A DNA stretch of 39,565 nucleotides, from positions 1-39,565 of the forward strand of contig DUPT01000008.1 in the NCBI GenBank assembly GCA_012838225.1, in the 5' to 3' direction. Source of the stretch: Tissierellia bacterium (GTDB lineage Bacteria > Bacillota > Clostridia > Peptostreptococcales > Acidaminobacteraceae). Positions 16,886 through 24,555 of the stretch are shown here, in pieces. The position numbers were made by a program, and so were the translations under genes. Position 1 is the stretch's first letter; each line of letters opens with the position of its first letter. The notes under the pieces were generated by a model that saw only the letters and a program-made list of their open reading frames with translations, was not told the origin of the DNA and made no database searches.

Positions 16886-17119
16886 GGCGATAAGACGCGT
16901 TATGAGATCCTAAAGGCGATCGAAGGCGGCGAGAGCTCCAACAAAGCCCTCGCCAGACGCCTCCAGGTATCGGCCCCGAATATAAGCTATCATCTAAAAA
17001 CGCTGTTAAGCGAAAACCTGATCATGCTTGAGATCACGGATAATAAGAGTCGTCCGGTGATCAATAAGCCGGTGCTAAAAGAGCACCTGAGGGCCCTGGA
17101 AGAAGATCTTGGATTATAG
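16886..17119 (+). pseudogene. 3' remnant of an ArsR-type winged-helix regulator
   Basis: The frame ending at TAG 17117-17119 encodes about 77 residues of a clear ArsR-type HTH: GDKTRYEILKAIEGGESSNK, then RLQVSAPNISYHLKTLLSE, then NKPVLKEHLRALEEDLGL. The pattern resembles the C-terminal DNA-binding end of the long (300-plus residue) ArsR-like regulators. The frame is closed by TGA at 16883-16885 and has no start codon before the HTH. An ATG at 16882 in another frame leads to a stop after three codons. It is therefore a truncated or frameshifted gene; a +1 shift after AGG 16885-16887 would join them, but nothing else supports that. Confidence 0.65.
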
Positions 17120-17164
17120 CGAAAAAAGCCGTCACTTTTGTCCATTAGGACGACCGTGACGGCT
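17120..17164 (-). terminator. Terminator of the SnoaL/SRPBCC operon
   Basis: AGCCGTCAC (17127-17135) pairs with GTGACGGCT (17156-17164), with an inner GTCC/GGAC pair. On the minus strand it is followed by a run of T (17121-17126 region). Confidence 0.8.
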
Positions 17165-17177
17165 GATCATTTCGTGA

Positions 17178-17624
17178 TCACTTTTCAAACAGTTTGACGA
17201 GGCGCTGCAAAGCAAGCTCCCAGGCCTGATTGAAAAACATCCGGGCCCTTTGCCAGTCCTCGCCTTCACCAAAGCCGCTGTGCTGCAGGATAAGCCGGGT
17301 CCGATCCCCGGCCAGCGGATAGAGCATGACCGAGACATGGGTCAAGGGGTCTCCTTGGTTCATGATGGCATCGAGTGAGCGCGGCCCCTTCCAATCAAAG
17401 GCGATCAGGTAGGGCTTTTCAAACACTGTGATGCGACAGCCCTCGGTCGAATTCTGATGATCCTCATCCGGCTCCCAGTAGAGCTCATATCGGCCATCGA
17501 CATAGGGGTCGGTCACGGCCTCATAGCACAGCCACTCCCTCAATTTATCTTCTTCGATAAAATACTTAAAGACCAGCGACTGATCGCTCATCACATCGAA
17601 TTGTTTTAAGATGACTTGATTCAT
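17178..17624 (-). CDS. SRPBCC/AHSA1-domain protein
   Basis: This 148-residue protein has the START-like fold pattern of the AHSA1 family: FKYFIEEDKLREWLCYEA near the start, GRYELYW in the first sheet, LIAFDWKGP in the middle and the long C-terminal helix FFNQAWELALQRLVKLFEK. Such proteins bind small hydrophobic ligands or assist Hsp90-like chaperones; the ligand is unknown. It starts two bases after the stop of the upstream SnoaL-like gene, with AAGGG at proper spacing, so it is the last gene of a three-gene operon. Confidence 0.82.
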   Translation of the reverse strand: MNQVILKQFDVMSDQSLVFKYFIEEDKLREWLCYEAVTDPYVDGRYELYWEPDEDHQNSTEGCRITVFEKPYLIAFDWKGPRSLDAIMNQGDPLTHVSVMLYPLAGDRTRLILQHSGFGEGEDWQRARMFFNQAWELALQRLVKLFEK

Positions 17625-17626
17625 GG

Positions 17627-18031
17627 CTATTCCCTTATAAAATAATTGGTCAAGCGATCGATCGGCAGCGATGTGTGTTCATGAACGATCCGAAAATCAT
17701 TCCCATCGCGCTTGACGATCCAGCTGAAACGGTTGGTCAGATGCTTGTTGGGATCAGCACCATGATGATACTCAATCAGGCCATAGACGACAAACAGATG
17801 ATAGCGACCGATCACTGTGACGTCGCGAAAGGTGACATCGACCACATGTTCCTTGAGGTCAGTGAACCAATCGGTCGGGACCACCCGCCACTGATGATTG
17901 CCATCATAGCGCCAGGCATCAAAGGCGTCAAATACTTTGACATCGCGGTCGTAGAGGGCTAGGAAGCCTTCGATATCTTTGGCTAAAACAAGCTGACGAT
18001 ATTGATCCAATAGGGGCTGTAGCAGTGTCAT
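17627..18031 (-). CDS. SnoaL-like / NTF2-fold protein, copy 2
   Basis: This 134-residue NTF2-fold protein has an N-terminal helix pair (LLDQYRQLVLAKDIEGFLAL) followed by the sheet with YDRDVKVFDAFDAWRY, and ends with RIVHEHTSLPIDRLTNYF. It is clearly a paralogue of the next gene upstream: both share VFDAFD.W.Y, the WFTDL motif and HEHTSLP. The fold serves as isomerase, binding protein or stress protein; no catalytic set can be assigned. It lies 6 bases after the upstream copy. Confidence 0.8.
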   Translation of the reverse strand: MTLLQPLLDQYRQLVLAKDIEGFLALYDRDVKVFDAFDAWRYDGNHQWRVVPTDWFTDLKEHVVDVTFRDVTVIGRYHLFVVYGLIEYHHGADPNKHLTNRFSWIVKRDGNDFRIVHEHTSLPIDRLTNYFIRE

Positions 18032-18037
18032 GACAGC

Positions 18038-18451
18038 CTAGACTTCCCGGGTAAACGACTGACCGGTCGTCTGCTTGACCGGAAGCGAGGTGTGCTCATG
18101 GGAGATTTTCCAGTCGCTGCCTTCTCGGCGCAGGCCCAATGTGATCCGGTTGGTCATGTCATAGTCTTTGTCGGCACTGATCCCCTCGAAGTGGACCTCG
18201 GCACTCAGGCCCCCGACATTATCATCGAATTCGGCATGAGTTTGATTGAATGTGATCCGCATCAGGTCGTCGCCCAGGTCGGTGAACCAGCGTTCGACCG
18301 CTTCGCCCCAGGCGGCTTTTCCCCGATATTCCCAGTTGTCAAAGGCGTCAAACACCACGACATCCTCGGTATACAGGGCCAAGAGCTGATCGATATCTTT
18401 TTGATAGACCGCTTGGGCATAGGCATCCAAAAGAGCTTCAATTTTTATCAT
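18038..18451 (-). CDS. SnoaL-like / NTF2-fold protein, copy 1
   Basis: This 137-residue protein heads the minus-strand operon. It matches the DUF4440/SnoaL pattern: LLDAYAQAVYQKDIDQLLAL, then YTEDVVVFDAFDNWEYRGK, and the end WKISHEHTSLPVK. Identity to copy 2 is visible along the whole length, so the pair arose by tandem duplication. The start has CTAGGAGGTATGT upstream. The region between this gene and the divergent kinase-like gene (18452-18587) holds the promoters of both. Function unknown. Confidence 0.8.
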   Translation of the reverse strand: MIKIEALLDAYAQAVYQKDIDQLLALYTEDVVVFDAFDNWEYRGKAAWGEAVERWFTDLGDDLMRITFNQTHAEFDDNVGGLSAEVHFEGISADKDYDMTNRITLGLRREGSDWKISHEHTSLPVKQTTGQSFTREV

Positions 18452-18540
18452 ACATACCTCCTAGTCCTTATTTACCCAGTCCGAATAAAAAACTCGTCGT
18501 AAAAACAAAAGTTTACCGGAGCATCCAACCCCGGCCGCCG

Positions 18541-18549
18541 TGATACAAT
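18541..18549 (+). promoter_or_regulatory. Extended -10 element (TGATACAAT) of the cytidylate-kinase-like gene
   Basis: TGA-TACAAT stands 38 bases before the start codon. No standard -35 is at the right distance, as is common for extended -10 promoters. Confidence 0.5.
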
Positions 18550-18587
18550 AGATATAACCAAATGACTTAAAGAGAAAAGAGGTCGTC

Positions 18588-19220
18588 ATGAACCGGATCA
18601 TCACCATCAGCCGCCAATTCGGCTCGGGCGGACGAGAGATCGGCCGCCGAGTCGCCCAAGAGCTGTCTTTGGCCTATTATGATCAAGAGATCGTCAATGA
18701 ACTCAGTGAGCGGACCGACTATGCCAAGGAATATCTGCAGGAGATCGACCAGATCGATCCGCTGCCGTTGATGCCGATCAATATCGCTCAGTCCTTTGCT
18801 CAAACGATCGATCCGATCTCCGAGATGAATCACGATATCTTCCAGCGCCAAAGCGATCTGATACAGGAGCTGGCTCAGCGAAGCGATTGTGTCATCGTCG
18901 GCCGGGCAGCCGACTACCTGCTGCGCGACAAGCCCTACCTGTTCCGACTCTTCATCGTCGCCAGCGATGACTTCAAGATCAAACGCTGCATCGAAAAGGG
19001 CGAGGTCAATGAGGCCAGAAATCTAAAGCAACTGCAACGAGATATCAAGAAGGTCGACAAACGGCGAGCCCGCTTCTATGAGTTCTACACACATCAAACC
19101 TGGGGCGATCCGGTCAATTATGACCTGGTGATCAATACCAGTCGCCTAGGTATCCGCCGAGCGGTCGATCTGGTCAAGCAGATTGTGGAGAATCGACAAC
19201 TGCCGACTGAATCGGAGTGA
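18588..19220 (+). CDS. Cytidylate kinase-like family protein
   Basis: This 210-residue P-loop protein begins MNRIITISRQFGSGGREIG, the hallmark of the Cytidylate_kin2 family. The LAYYDQEIVNELSE segment follows, and CVIVGRAADYLLRD is near the middle. These proteins resemble CMP kinase, but the true substrate is usually unproven. AAGAGGTCGTC precedes the ATG. It is monocistronic, with a terminator 25 bases after the stop. Confidence 0.88.
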   Translation: MNRIITISRQFGSGGREIGRRVAQELSLAYYDQEIVNELSERTDYAKEYLQEIDQIDPLPLMPINIAQSFAQTIDPISEMNHDIFQRQSDLIQELAQRSDCVIVGRAADYLLRDKPYLFRLFIVASDDFKIKRCIEKGEVNEARNLKQLQRDIKKVDKRRARFYEFYTHQTWGDPVNYDLVINTSRLGIRRAVDLVKQIVENRQLPTESE

Positions 19221-19245
19221 ATACTTTCTTCCAAGCCGCTAATCC

Positions 19246-19274
19246 TCCCAACCGCCGGGTTGGGATTTCTTCTT
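19246..19274 (+). terminator. Terminator after the cytidylate-kinase-like gene
   Basis: TCCCAACC (19246-19253) pairs with GGTTGGGA (19258-19265) around GCCG, followed by TTTCTTCTT. Confidence 0.88.
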
Positions 19275-19329
19275 AGACACTAAAGACAAAGCCAAGGCGA
19301 TCACCACAACTTAAAGGACCACCTAATCT

Positions 19330-20718
19330 ATGGGGACAGCAAATACGGAGCTGTTTGAATCAAAGCCGATCCATCAGGCCATTATCACACTGGTCATCCC
19401 GACCATCATCAGTCAGATCATTACCGTGATCTACAATATGGCCGATACCTTTTTTATCGCTCAGCTAAATGAGCCTGATCAGGTGGCGGCGGCTACACTG
19501 ATCATGCCGCCGTTTATTATGCTGACCGCCATCGCCAATCTGTTTGGCATCGGTGGCGCCAGTCTTATTTCTCGCAGTCTTGGCCAGGGCGATCGGGTGA
19601 AGGCCGGCCGAGCGGCCGCTCTTAGCTTGTGGTCAGCCGGGGCGGTGGCACTGATCTATGGCCTGTTCATCTACCTGTTTCGACCGGTTCTTTTTCCTCT
19701 GCTGGGGGCTGATGCCGCTACGTATGACTATTGTGTCTCGTATGTCTTTTGGACGATTGCCATTGGAGCTGTTCCGACGGTGATCAGTGCCTGTTTGGCT
19801 CACCTTGTGCGAGCCGAAGGCTATGCCCGTCAGGCCAGTTTGGGGGTGGCTCTGGGCGGTATCCTAAATATCGTGCTCGATCCGATCTTTATCTTTTCAC
19901 TCGGGCTTGGCATCACCGGAGCCGCCATCGCGACGATGCTCTCCAATGTTGCAGCCACCGGCTACTTTTTAAGACTGCTACATAGAAACAGACACCAGAC
20001 GGTGATCAAGCTCTCGCGGCGATACCTCGCCCTAGGTCAGGGCCTGCTAAAAGAGATCCTACTGGTCGGCTTTCCCAGTTTTTTGATGATGCTGATGAGC
20101 ATCTTCTCGAACACCATCCTTAATCGACTGGTGGTGAGCTATTCCAATCAGGCGATCGCCGGCATGGGGATCGCTAAAAAGATCGATATGCTGGCCTTTG
20201 CCATGGCCGGCGGCTTTACGCAAGGTGTGATGCCACTGATCGGCTATAACTACGCCGCTAAGAATTTCAAGCGGATGCGAGACGCGATAAAGACGGCCTT
20301 TATTTTTAGTCTCACGGCAGCGGCTATCATCACCCTGGGTCTTTATTTCGGAGCCGTCAGTCTGATCCGGTTCTTTATTCGGGACGGTCTAACGATTTCT
20401 TTTGGTCAGCATTTTCTAAGAATCATCTGTTTGACGAGTATTCCGATCGCGGTGACGCTGATGATCATCTCGATCTTTCAAGCCACCGGCCAAAAGCTAA
20501 AGCCCATGGTGCTATCACTCCTGCGAAAAGGTGGTCTTGATGTGCCGCTGATGTTTTTGATGAACTCGGTCGCCGGCGTCCAAGGGATCCCCTGGGCGAC
20601 GCCCATGGCTGACGGCCTGGCCATGTCGACCGCCGTAGCGCTGTTTATCCCGTATTGGCGGAGTCTAAAGGATCAGGTGACAAAGTCTGAGCAAAACATG
20701 ACCAAAGTGATAAGATAA
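19330..20718 (+). CDS. MATE-family multidrug efflux pump
   Basis: This 462-residue protein has twelve predicted membrane helices. The MATE signatures near the N-terminus (VIYNMADTFFIAQL, then LIMPPFIMLTAIANLFGIGG) are clear, and the second half repeats them with GVMPLIGYNYAAKNFKRM. It would export cationic drugs or metabolites against Na+ or H+. AAAGGA lies 12 bases before the ATG, slightly far. The small membrane protein and the folate enzyme follow at 24 and 16 bases, so the three are probably one operon. Confidence 0.92.
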   Translation: MGTANTELFESKPIHQAIITLVIPTIISQIITVIYNMADTFFIAQLNEPDQVAAATLIMPPFIMLTAIANLFGIGGASLISRSLGQGDRVKAGRAAALSLWSAGAVALIYGLFIYLFRPVLFPLLGADAATYDYCVSYVFWTIAIGAVPTVISACLAHLVRAEGYARQASLGVALGGILNIVLDPIFIFSLGLGITGAAIATMLSNVAATGYFLRLLHRNRHQTVIKLSRRYLALGQGLLKEILLVGFPSFLMMLMSIFSNTILNRLVVSYSNQAIAGMGIAKKIDMLAFAMAGGFTQGVMPLIGYNYAAKNFKRMRDAIKTAFIFSLTAAAIITLGLYFGAVSLIRFFIRDGLTISFGQHFLRIICLTSIPIAVTLMIISIFQATGQKLKPMVLSLLRKGGLDVPLMFLMNSVAGVQGIPWATPMADGLAMSTAVALFIPYWRSLKDQVTKSEQNMTKVIR

Positions 20719-20742
20719 AAGAAAACCAATAAGGGGAATGCA

Positions 20743-20910
20743 GTGGAAAACAATCAAACCATCATCAAAAAAACCGTCAAAAACGGCATCACCTTTGGCA
20801 GTGCCTTGGCCATGGTGATCAGCTATGTCACTTGGCAATCGGTCGGCTGGGCCATCATCCACGGCCTCTTTAGCTGGGTCTATGTCATCTACTTTCTGAT
20901 CAAGTACTAA
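20743..20910 (+). CDS. Small (55-aa) membrane protein
   Basis: A GTG start with AAGGGG six bases upstream opens a 55-residue frame: MENNQTIIKKTVKNG, then a hydrophobic stretch (GSALAMVISYVTW) and a second one ending SWVYVIYFLIKY. Two short helices joined by QSVGWAIIHG resemble the small hypothetical membrane proteins seen in many Bacillota, whose role is unknown. It fills the gap between the MATE pump and the cyclo-ligase fusion and follows their codon style, so it is probably real. Confidence 0.75.
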   Translation: MENNQTIIKKTVKNGITFGSALAMVISYVTWQSVGWAIIHGLFSWVYVIYFLIKY

Positions 20911-20926
20911 CGAAATGGAGATTCTT

Positions 20927-21955
20927 TTGTCAACTCAAGAAAAGACAACGGTCCGTCAGGCCGTCCTCAAAAAAAGAGGCGACTTCTTTACCAAGGGCGA
21001 TCCGGAATCGGCCTCCGATCGGATCATTCAGCGGCTCAAGCAGACGCCGGCCTATCAAAGCGCTCAGACGATCCTGTGTTTTGTCAGCTTTGGGACGGAG
21101 GTCATGACCCATGAATTCATCAAGCAAGCGCTGGTCGAGGGCAAGCGGGTCTTGGTGCCTTATATTCGGACGAAGGCAGAGGGGATGCTGGCTTCGGAAC
21201 TAAAGGATTTTTCGGAGCTAGAAGTCGGCTATTATAATATCCTGGCACCGAAAGAAGACTGCCTTCGTTTGATAAACGAACAGCCTGATCTGGTGATCGT
21301 ACCGTCGGTGGCCTTCTCACAAGACGGCTATCGCATCGGCTATGGCGGGGGCTTCTATGATCGCTATCTCGGCGCTCAAGCTGATCGCTCCCACACCATC
21401 GGGATTGCTTTTTCGGTCCAGGTGGTCGACCGGGTGCCGGTGGAGGACTTTGATATCCCGGTCGATCAGCTGATCACGGAAGAAGCGGTGTACGACTTTA
21501 GACCAACCAAGATCTCTTTTCGAGACATCGATCAAACAAACTACTCCGATCTGATCGATTTGAAGCTAAGGCCTGATCAGGACGACTTTGTGAGTGAGCC
21601 GATCCAATCCCTGGCGGATTGCTGGCTGAGGCGACACGATAAGACCCTCTTTGTCCGGGCGGTCTATCACGAAGAAGAGCTGATCGGCTACCTGCTCTAT
21701 CACCATGATCCCAAAAACGACCACCTCTACCTGTGGCGACTGATGATCGGGGATCGCTATCAAGCCAAGGGCTACGGGCGACAGACCATGGTCCAGATCA
21801 TTGAGCTGGCGAAGCGCTTGGGCGCCAAAGCCATCAAGACCGATTATGTCCTGGGAAATGATACTGTTAGACATCTGCTGGAGAGTCTGGGCTTTGTTGA
21901 GGTCGGCTTCGTAGAAAAATATCAAGAGGTGGCGGTGGAGCTTCGTTGGGATTAA
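20927..21955 (+). CDS. 5-formyltetrahydrofolate cyclo-ligase fused to a GNAT domain
   Basis: Residues 1-195 are a 5-formyl-THF cyclo-ligase, which uses ATP to turn 5-formyl-THF into methenyl-THF. They show the N-terminal RQAVLKKR, CFVSFGTEVMT and the signature VPSVAFSQDGYRIGYGGGFYDRYL. Residues from about 195 to 342 form a GNAT acetyltransferase, with motif A LMIGDRYQAKGYGRQTMVQI and NDTVRHLLESLGF. The normal ligase is about 190 residues, so this is a true fusion in one frame without a stop. TTG 20927 has GGAG six bases upstream and is preferred over the ATG at 20915, which has none. Confidence 0.88.
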   Translation: MSTQEKTTVRQAVLKKRGDFFTKGDPESASDRIIQRLKQTPAYQSAQTILCFVSFGTEVMTHEFIKQALVEGKRVLVPYIRTKAEGMLASELKDFSELEVGYYNILAPKEDCLRLINEQPDLVIVPSVAFSQDGYRIGYGGGFYDRYLGAQADRSHTIGIAFSVQVVDRVPVEDFDIPVDQLITEEAVYDFRPTKISFRDIDQTNYSDLIDLKLRPDQDDFVSEPIQSLADCWLRRHDKTLFVRAVYHEEELIGYLLYHHDPKNDHLYLWRLMIGDRYQAKGYGRQTMVQIIELAKRLGAKAIKTDYVLGNDTVRHLLESLGFVEVGFVEKYQEVAVELRWD

Positions 21956-21977
21956 AGAATGAACCGAAAGCCTTTAT

Positions 21978-22001
21978 AAGAGCTGGCAAAGCTCTTTTTT
22001 T
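21978..22001 (+). terminator. Terminator after the cyclo-ligase/GNAT gene
   Basis: AAGAGCT (21978-21984) pairs with AGCTCTT (21990-21996) around GGCAA, with a run of T. Confidence 0.9.
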
Positions 22002-22002
22002 C

Positions 22003-22030
22003 TGTAACCTTTTGCTCGTTCAATCGTTTA
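22003..22030 (+). promoter_or_regulatory. ECF-type promoter of the sigma/anti-sigma operon
   Basis: TGTAAC (22003-22008) and CGTTTA (22025-22030) are separated by 16 bases. TGTAAC/CGTC-like boxes are the known pattern for ECF sigma factors of the SigX/SigV type, so autoregulation is likely. The start codon is 25 bases downstream. Confidence 0.55.
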
Positions 22031-22054
22031 TCTGGTGAAGAGAGAGGAGACGAG

Positions 22055-22543
22055 GTGACGAATCAGCTGCTAAAAGAGCTCTATCAACGTCATTATGGAG
22101 AACTCTATGCCTATGCTTATTCGTTATGCCAAAATCACCATCTGGCTCAGGATCTGACAAGCGATACCTTCTATAAGGCCCTCCTATCACTCGAGGAGAC
22201 GGACTATGTCAAGTTTTGGCTGTTTCGAGTCTGTCGAAACCTCTACCTGGATCATGTGAAAAGGCCGGATAGGATCGCCGAGGATTGGCAGGTTGAGAAG
22301 CTGACAGACGCTACGACGCCGCTGGATCGGCTGCTCCGATCGGAGGAGAACCGCGATCTCTATCACCGGATCATCGCACTCCCTTTGATCTACCGCGAGG
22401 TTCTGGTGCTGTACTACTTTGGCGGCTTCTGCCTCACCCAGATCGCCCGGTCTCAAGGCAAATCCTACAGCAGTACCAAAACCAACCTGTTCCGGGCCAG
22501 ACGAAGACTACAACGAGCAATGGAGGCAAGTGATGAATTATAG
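22055..22543 (+). CDS. ECF-family RNA polymerase sigma factor
   Basis: This 162-residue sigma-70 factor has region 2 (LYAYAYSLCQNHHLAQDLTSD) and region 4 (LPLIYREVLVLYYFGGFC, then SYSSTKTNLFRARRRL). No other domain is present, as is usual for ECF factors. The GTG start has GAGGAGACGAG upstream. Its last 11 bases overlap the anti-sigma gene, so the two are coupled. It presumably directs its own promoter and a cell-envelope stress regulon. Confidence 0.9.
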   Translation: MTNQLLKELYQRHYGELYAYAYSLCQNHHLAQDLTSDTFYKALLSLEETDYVKFWLFRVCRNLYLDHVKRPDRIAEDWQVEKLTDATTPLDRLLRSEENRDLYHRIIALPLIYREVLVLYYFGGFCLTQIARSQGKSYSSTKTNLFRARRRLQRAMEASDEL

Positions 22544-23801
22544 AGAAACCTTTAAACGCTACCAAGCCGGCACAGCCAGTGACGACGAGCAACAATGGGT
22601 CGAACAGGAGATCGAGCGTTTCCATGCCCTCGAGGATTATCTGTCGGAGGAAATGGATGGAGCGATCCTAAGCGATATCCCCCAGGAAGAGATCGCAAGG
22701 CAAGAGACAAAGCAGCTTAGGCGGACTATCAATCGCCGCCTGGGACGGGTGGTGCTGACAGCCCTCCTCGCCATGATCGGACTCTACCTGTTTGTGTTTT
22801 ATGTCGTACCCGGTGTCATCGATCACACCCACTACGACCCGAGCCGAACCGAGCTCAACCAAAGTGAAGCCAAAGCTTTTCAGTTGCCGGATGTCTACTA
22901 TCAGCTCTCAGCCTATACCAGCTTGAATCATCCCCACCTTGGGCTCGAGAGTGCCTATGTTGAATCGGAGCATTTCGGCAATCACCGGATCAATTATAGA
23001 CTGAGAAATCTCTTCTCCGGAGAGGCCCAGAGCCACGAGATCCATCTGTCACGTGATCGGATCGAAAATACCGGTGGCGTCTACGATGGACGCCGGCGAA
23101 CCGGTGAGATCCAGGGCTTCGATCTGATCCAGTTCCCGGCCGATCGATTGGACTACGGCAATCGAAACCGGACGTCTCGCTATTATTTAGAGCATCTAAG
23201 TCCGCTGAACTATGTCTCGCTAAGCCTGGTCTTTGATCAGGATAAAAGCCTCGAGGAGCTCTACCAGATGATCGATCAAAATCAGGCCGTGAAGTTCATC
23301 TGGGCCGGTGTTCGGATCGAGCATCCCGAAGCCGTGGCCGAAGGACGTCCGGTCCCACTGCTCGGCTTTCGGCCTGAGGGCGAATATACGACCTATGCGG
23401 GTGAGCTGGATGACGATAAGTATCCTCTCTTCTTCCTAAACGATATCTTTCGAGAAGACGATTATATCGATGACTATGCGGCCACCATGGCCGAAGGGGC
23501 AGCGGCTCATTTTAAGAGTCGGTTGCAGCTATTGATCGATCAAGCGAAGTTTGTCGAGGTCATGGACCCCACCACCCGAAGCTCTCAAAGCTATCAGGCC
23601 AGCCTGGACTATATCGAGGCGCAGGGCTTGGCCACCTATGGGGTGGTGGTAGTCGGAAATGTCGAGCGGTTGAACGACCTGATCGAGGCGATCCCCTATC
23701 GCTCACTCTATATCAATCAGGTGCTGCCGGCTGAGCCGTCTATTCAGCTCTATGCCAATCCGGTCCCCGTCTACCGACGATCGGAGCCTTCCGGGAATTA
23801 A
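22533..23801 (+). CDS. Membrane anti-sigma factor (Sigma_reg N and C domains)
   Basis: This 422-residue protein has a cytoplasmic N-terminus (about 1-68), one membrane helix (about 72-96: VVLTALLAMIGLYLFVFYVV) and a large outside domain. The RRTINRRLGR before the helix and HTHYDPS after it match the sigma-factor-regulator family, which lacks the zinc anti-sigma motif. It would hold the ECF factor at the membrane until a signal releases it. ATG 22533 has TGGAGGCAAG upstream; frame continuity extends further, but only into sigma-gene sequence read in another frame. Confidence 0.85.
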   Translation: MNYRETFKRYQAGTASDDEQQWVEQEIERFHALEDYLSEEMDGAILSDIPQEEIARQETKQLRRTINRRLGRVVLTALLAMIGLYLFVFYVVPGVIDHTHYDPSRTELNQSEAKAFQLPDVYYQLSAYTSLNHPHLGLESAYVESEHFGNHRINYRLRNLFSGEAQSHEIHLSRDRIENTGGVYDGRRRTGEIQGFDLIQFPADRLDYGNRNRTSRYYLEHLSPLNYVSLSLVFDQDKSLEELYQMIDQNQAVKFIWAGVRIEHPEAVAEGRPVPLLGFRPEGEYTTYAGELDDDKYPLFFLNDIFREDDYIDDYAATMAEGAAAHFKSRLQLLIDQAKFVEVMDPTTRSSQSYQASLDYIEAQGLATYGVVVVGNVERLNDLIEAIPYRSLYINQVLPAEPSIQLYANPVPVYRRSEPSGN

Positions 23802-23808
23802 ACCTATG

Positions 23809-23839
23809 CTAAGGGCAGAGGCGATCCTCTGCCCGTTAG
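23809..23839. terminator. Bidirectional terminator between anti-sigma and Crp/Fnr genes
   Basis: GGGCAGAGG (23813-23821) pairs with CCTCTGCCC (23826-23834) around CGAT, with flanking CTAA/TTAG. It serves two convergent genes. The T-runs are weak. Confidence 0.7.
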
Positions 23840-24543
23840 ATTGTCTTCATTTTTTCCTTGTGCTTGACCAAGATCTTTTTATAGCCGATCAATTCGATAT
23901 GGCCGTCTCGTTCGATCTCACTGAGCTTACGAGATACGGTCTCACGCGAGACATTGATGGCCGAAGCGATCGTGTCGCGGCTGAGCTCGATCATATTGTG
24001 GCCCAAACTCTCACACCGCCGGACCAGGTATTGCTCCAGCCGGCTTTTGCTATCGGGGATGCTGAGCAGGCGAATGGTGGCCTGATTGTCCGATAGGCGC
24101 TTGCCTAAGAGCCGGATCAGCTGGAGTGAGAACTGATCGTTTTGACGCAGGAGATCCTCCAGCCCGTTTCGGCTGAGTCGACAGAGGTGGAGCTCCGTCA
24201 GCGCCTCGCCATACATGCCGATCGTATCATCAGAAAAGATCAGGTCTTCGCCTAGGACTGCATTATCGACCAGGATATCGTAGATATACTCGCGGCCGGC
24301 TTCGTCGTAGTCGCAAAGCTTTAGCTTGCCTTGGCGGATAATGATCAGCTGATGGAGCTTGTCCTCGGGGGAGAATAGGAGTGTTCCCTTGGGCAGCCTC
24401 TCATGATCGGCATAGCTCATGATCTGTCGCTGCGTCTCGTCTGACAGATTGTCGAACAGACGGATACGGTTGATGCACAGACCGCAGGACTGGCAGAGAT
24501 TGTCGGTTGTTTTGATGGTTTTCATATGGGTCATCATACCCAT
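23836..24543 (-). CDS. Crp/Fnr-family regulator with an N-terminal CxxCxxC cluster
   Basis: This 235-residue regulator has a cyclic-nucleotide-binding-like domain (about 30-150) and a C-terminal HTH. Three cysteines at 17, 20 and 23 (NLCQSCGLCIN) would suit an iron-sulfur cluster or haem/NO sensing. The recognition helix reads NVSRETVSRKLSEIE; the Arg and Glu of SRE and the later Arg match the residues by which CRP reads TGTGA. A perfect TGTGAC...GTCACA palindrome lies upstream of its operon. It starts 12 bases after the DUF438 gene, with GAGG just before. HcpR-type nitrosative-stress control is a good guess. Confidence 0.88.
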   Translation of the reverse strand: MGMMTHMKTIKTTDNLCQSCGLCINRIRLFDNLSDETQRQIMSYADHERLPKGTLLFSPEDKLHQLIIIRQGKLKLCDYDEAGREYIYDILVDNAVLGEDLIFSDDTIGMYGEALTELHLCRLSRNGLEDLLRQNDQFSLQLIRLLGKRLSDNQATIRLLSIPDSKSRLEQYLVRRCESLGHNMIELSRDTIASAINVSRETVSRKLSEIERDGHIELIGYKKILVKHKEKMKTI

Positions 24544-24555
24544 TGCGGCCTCGCT

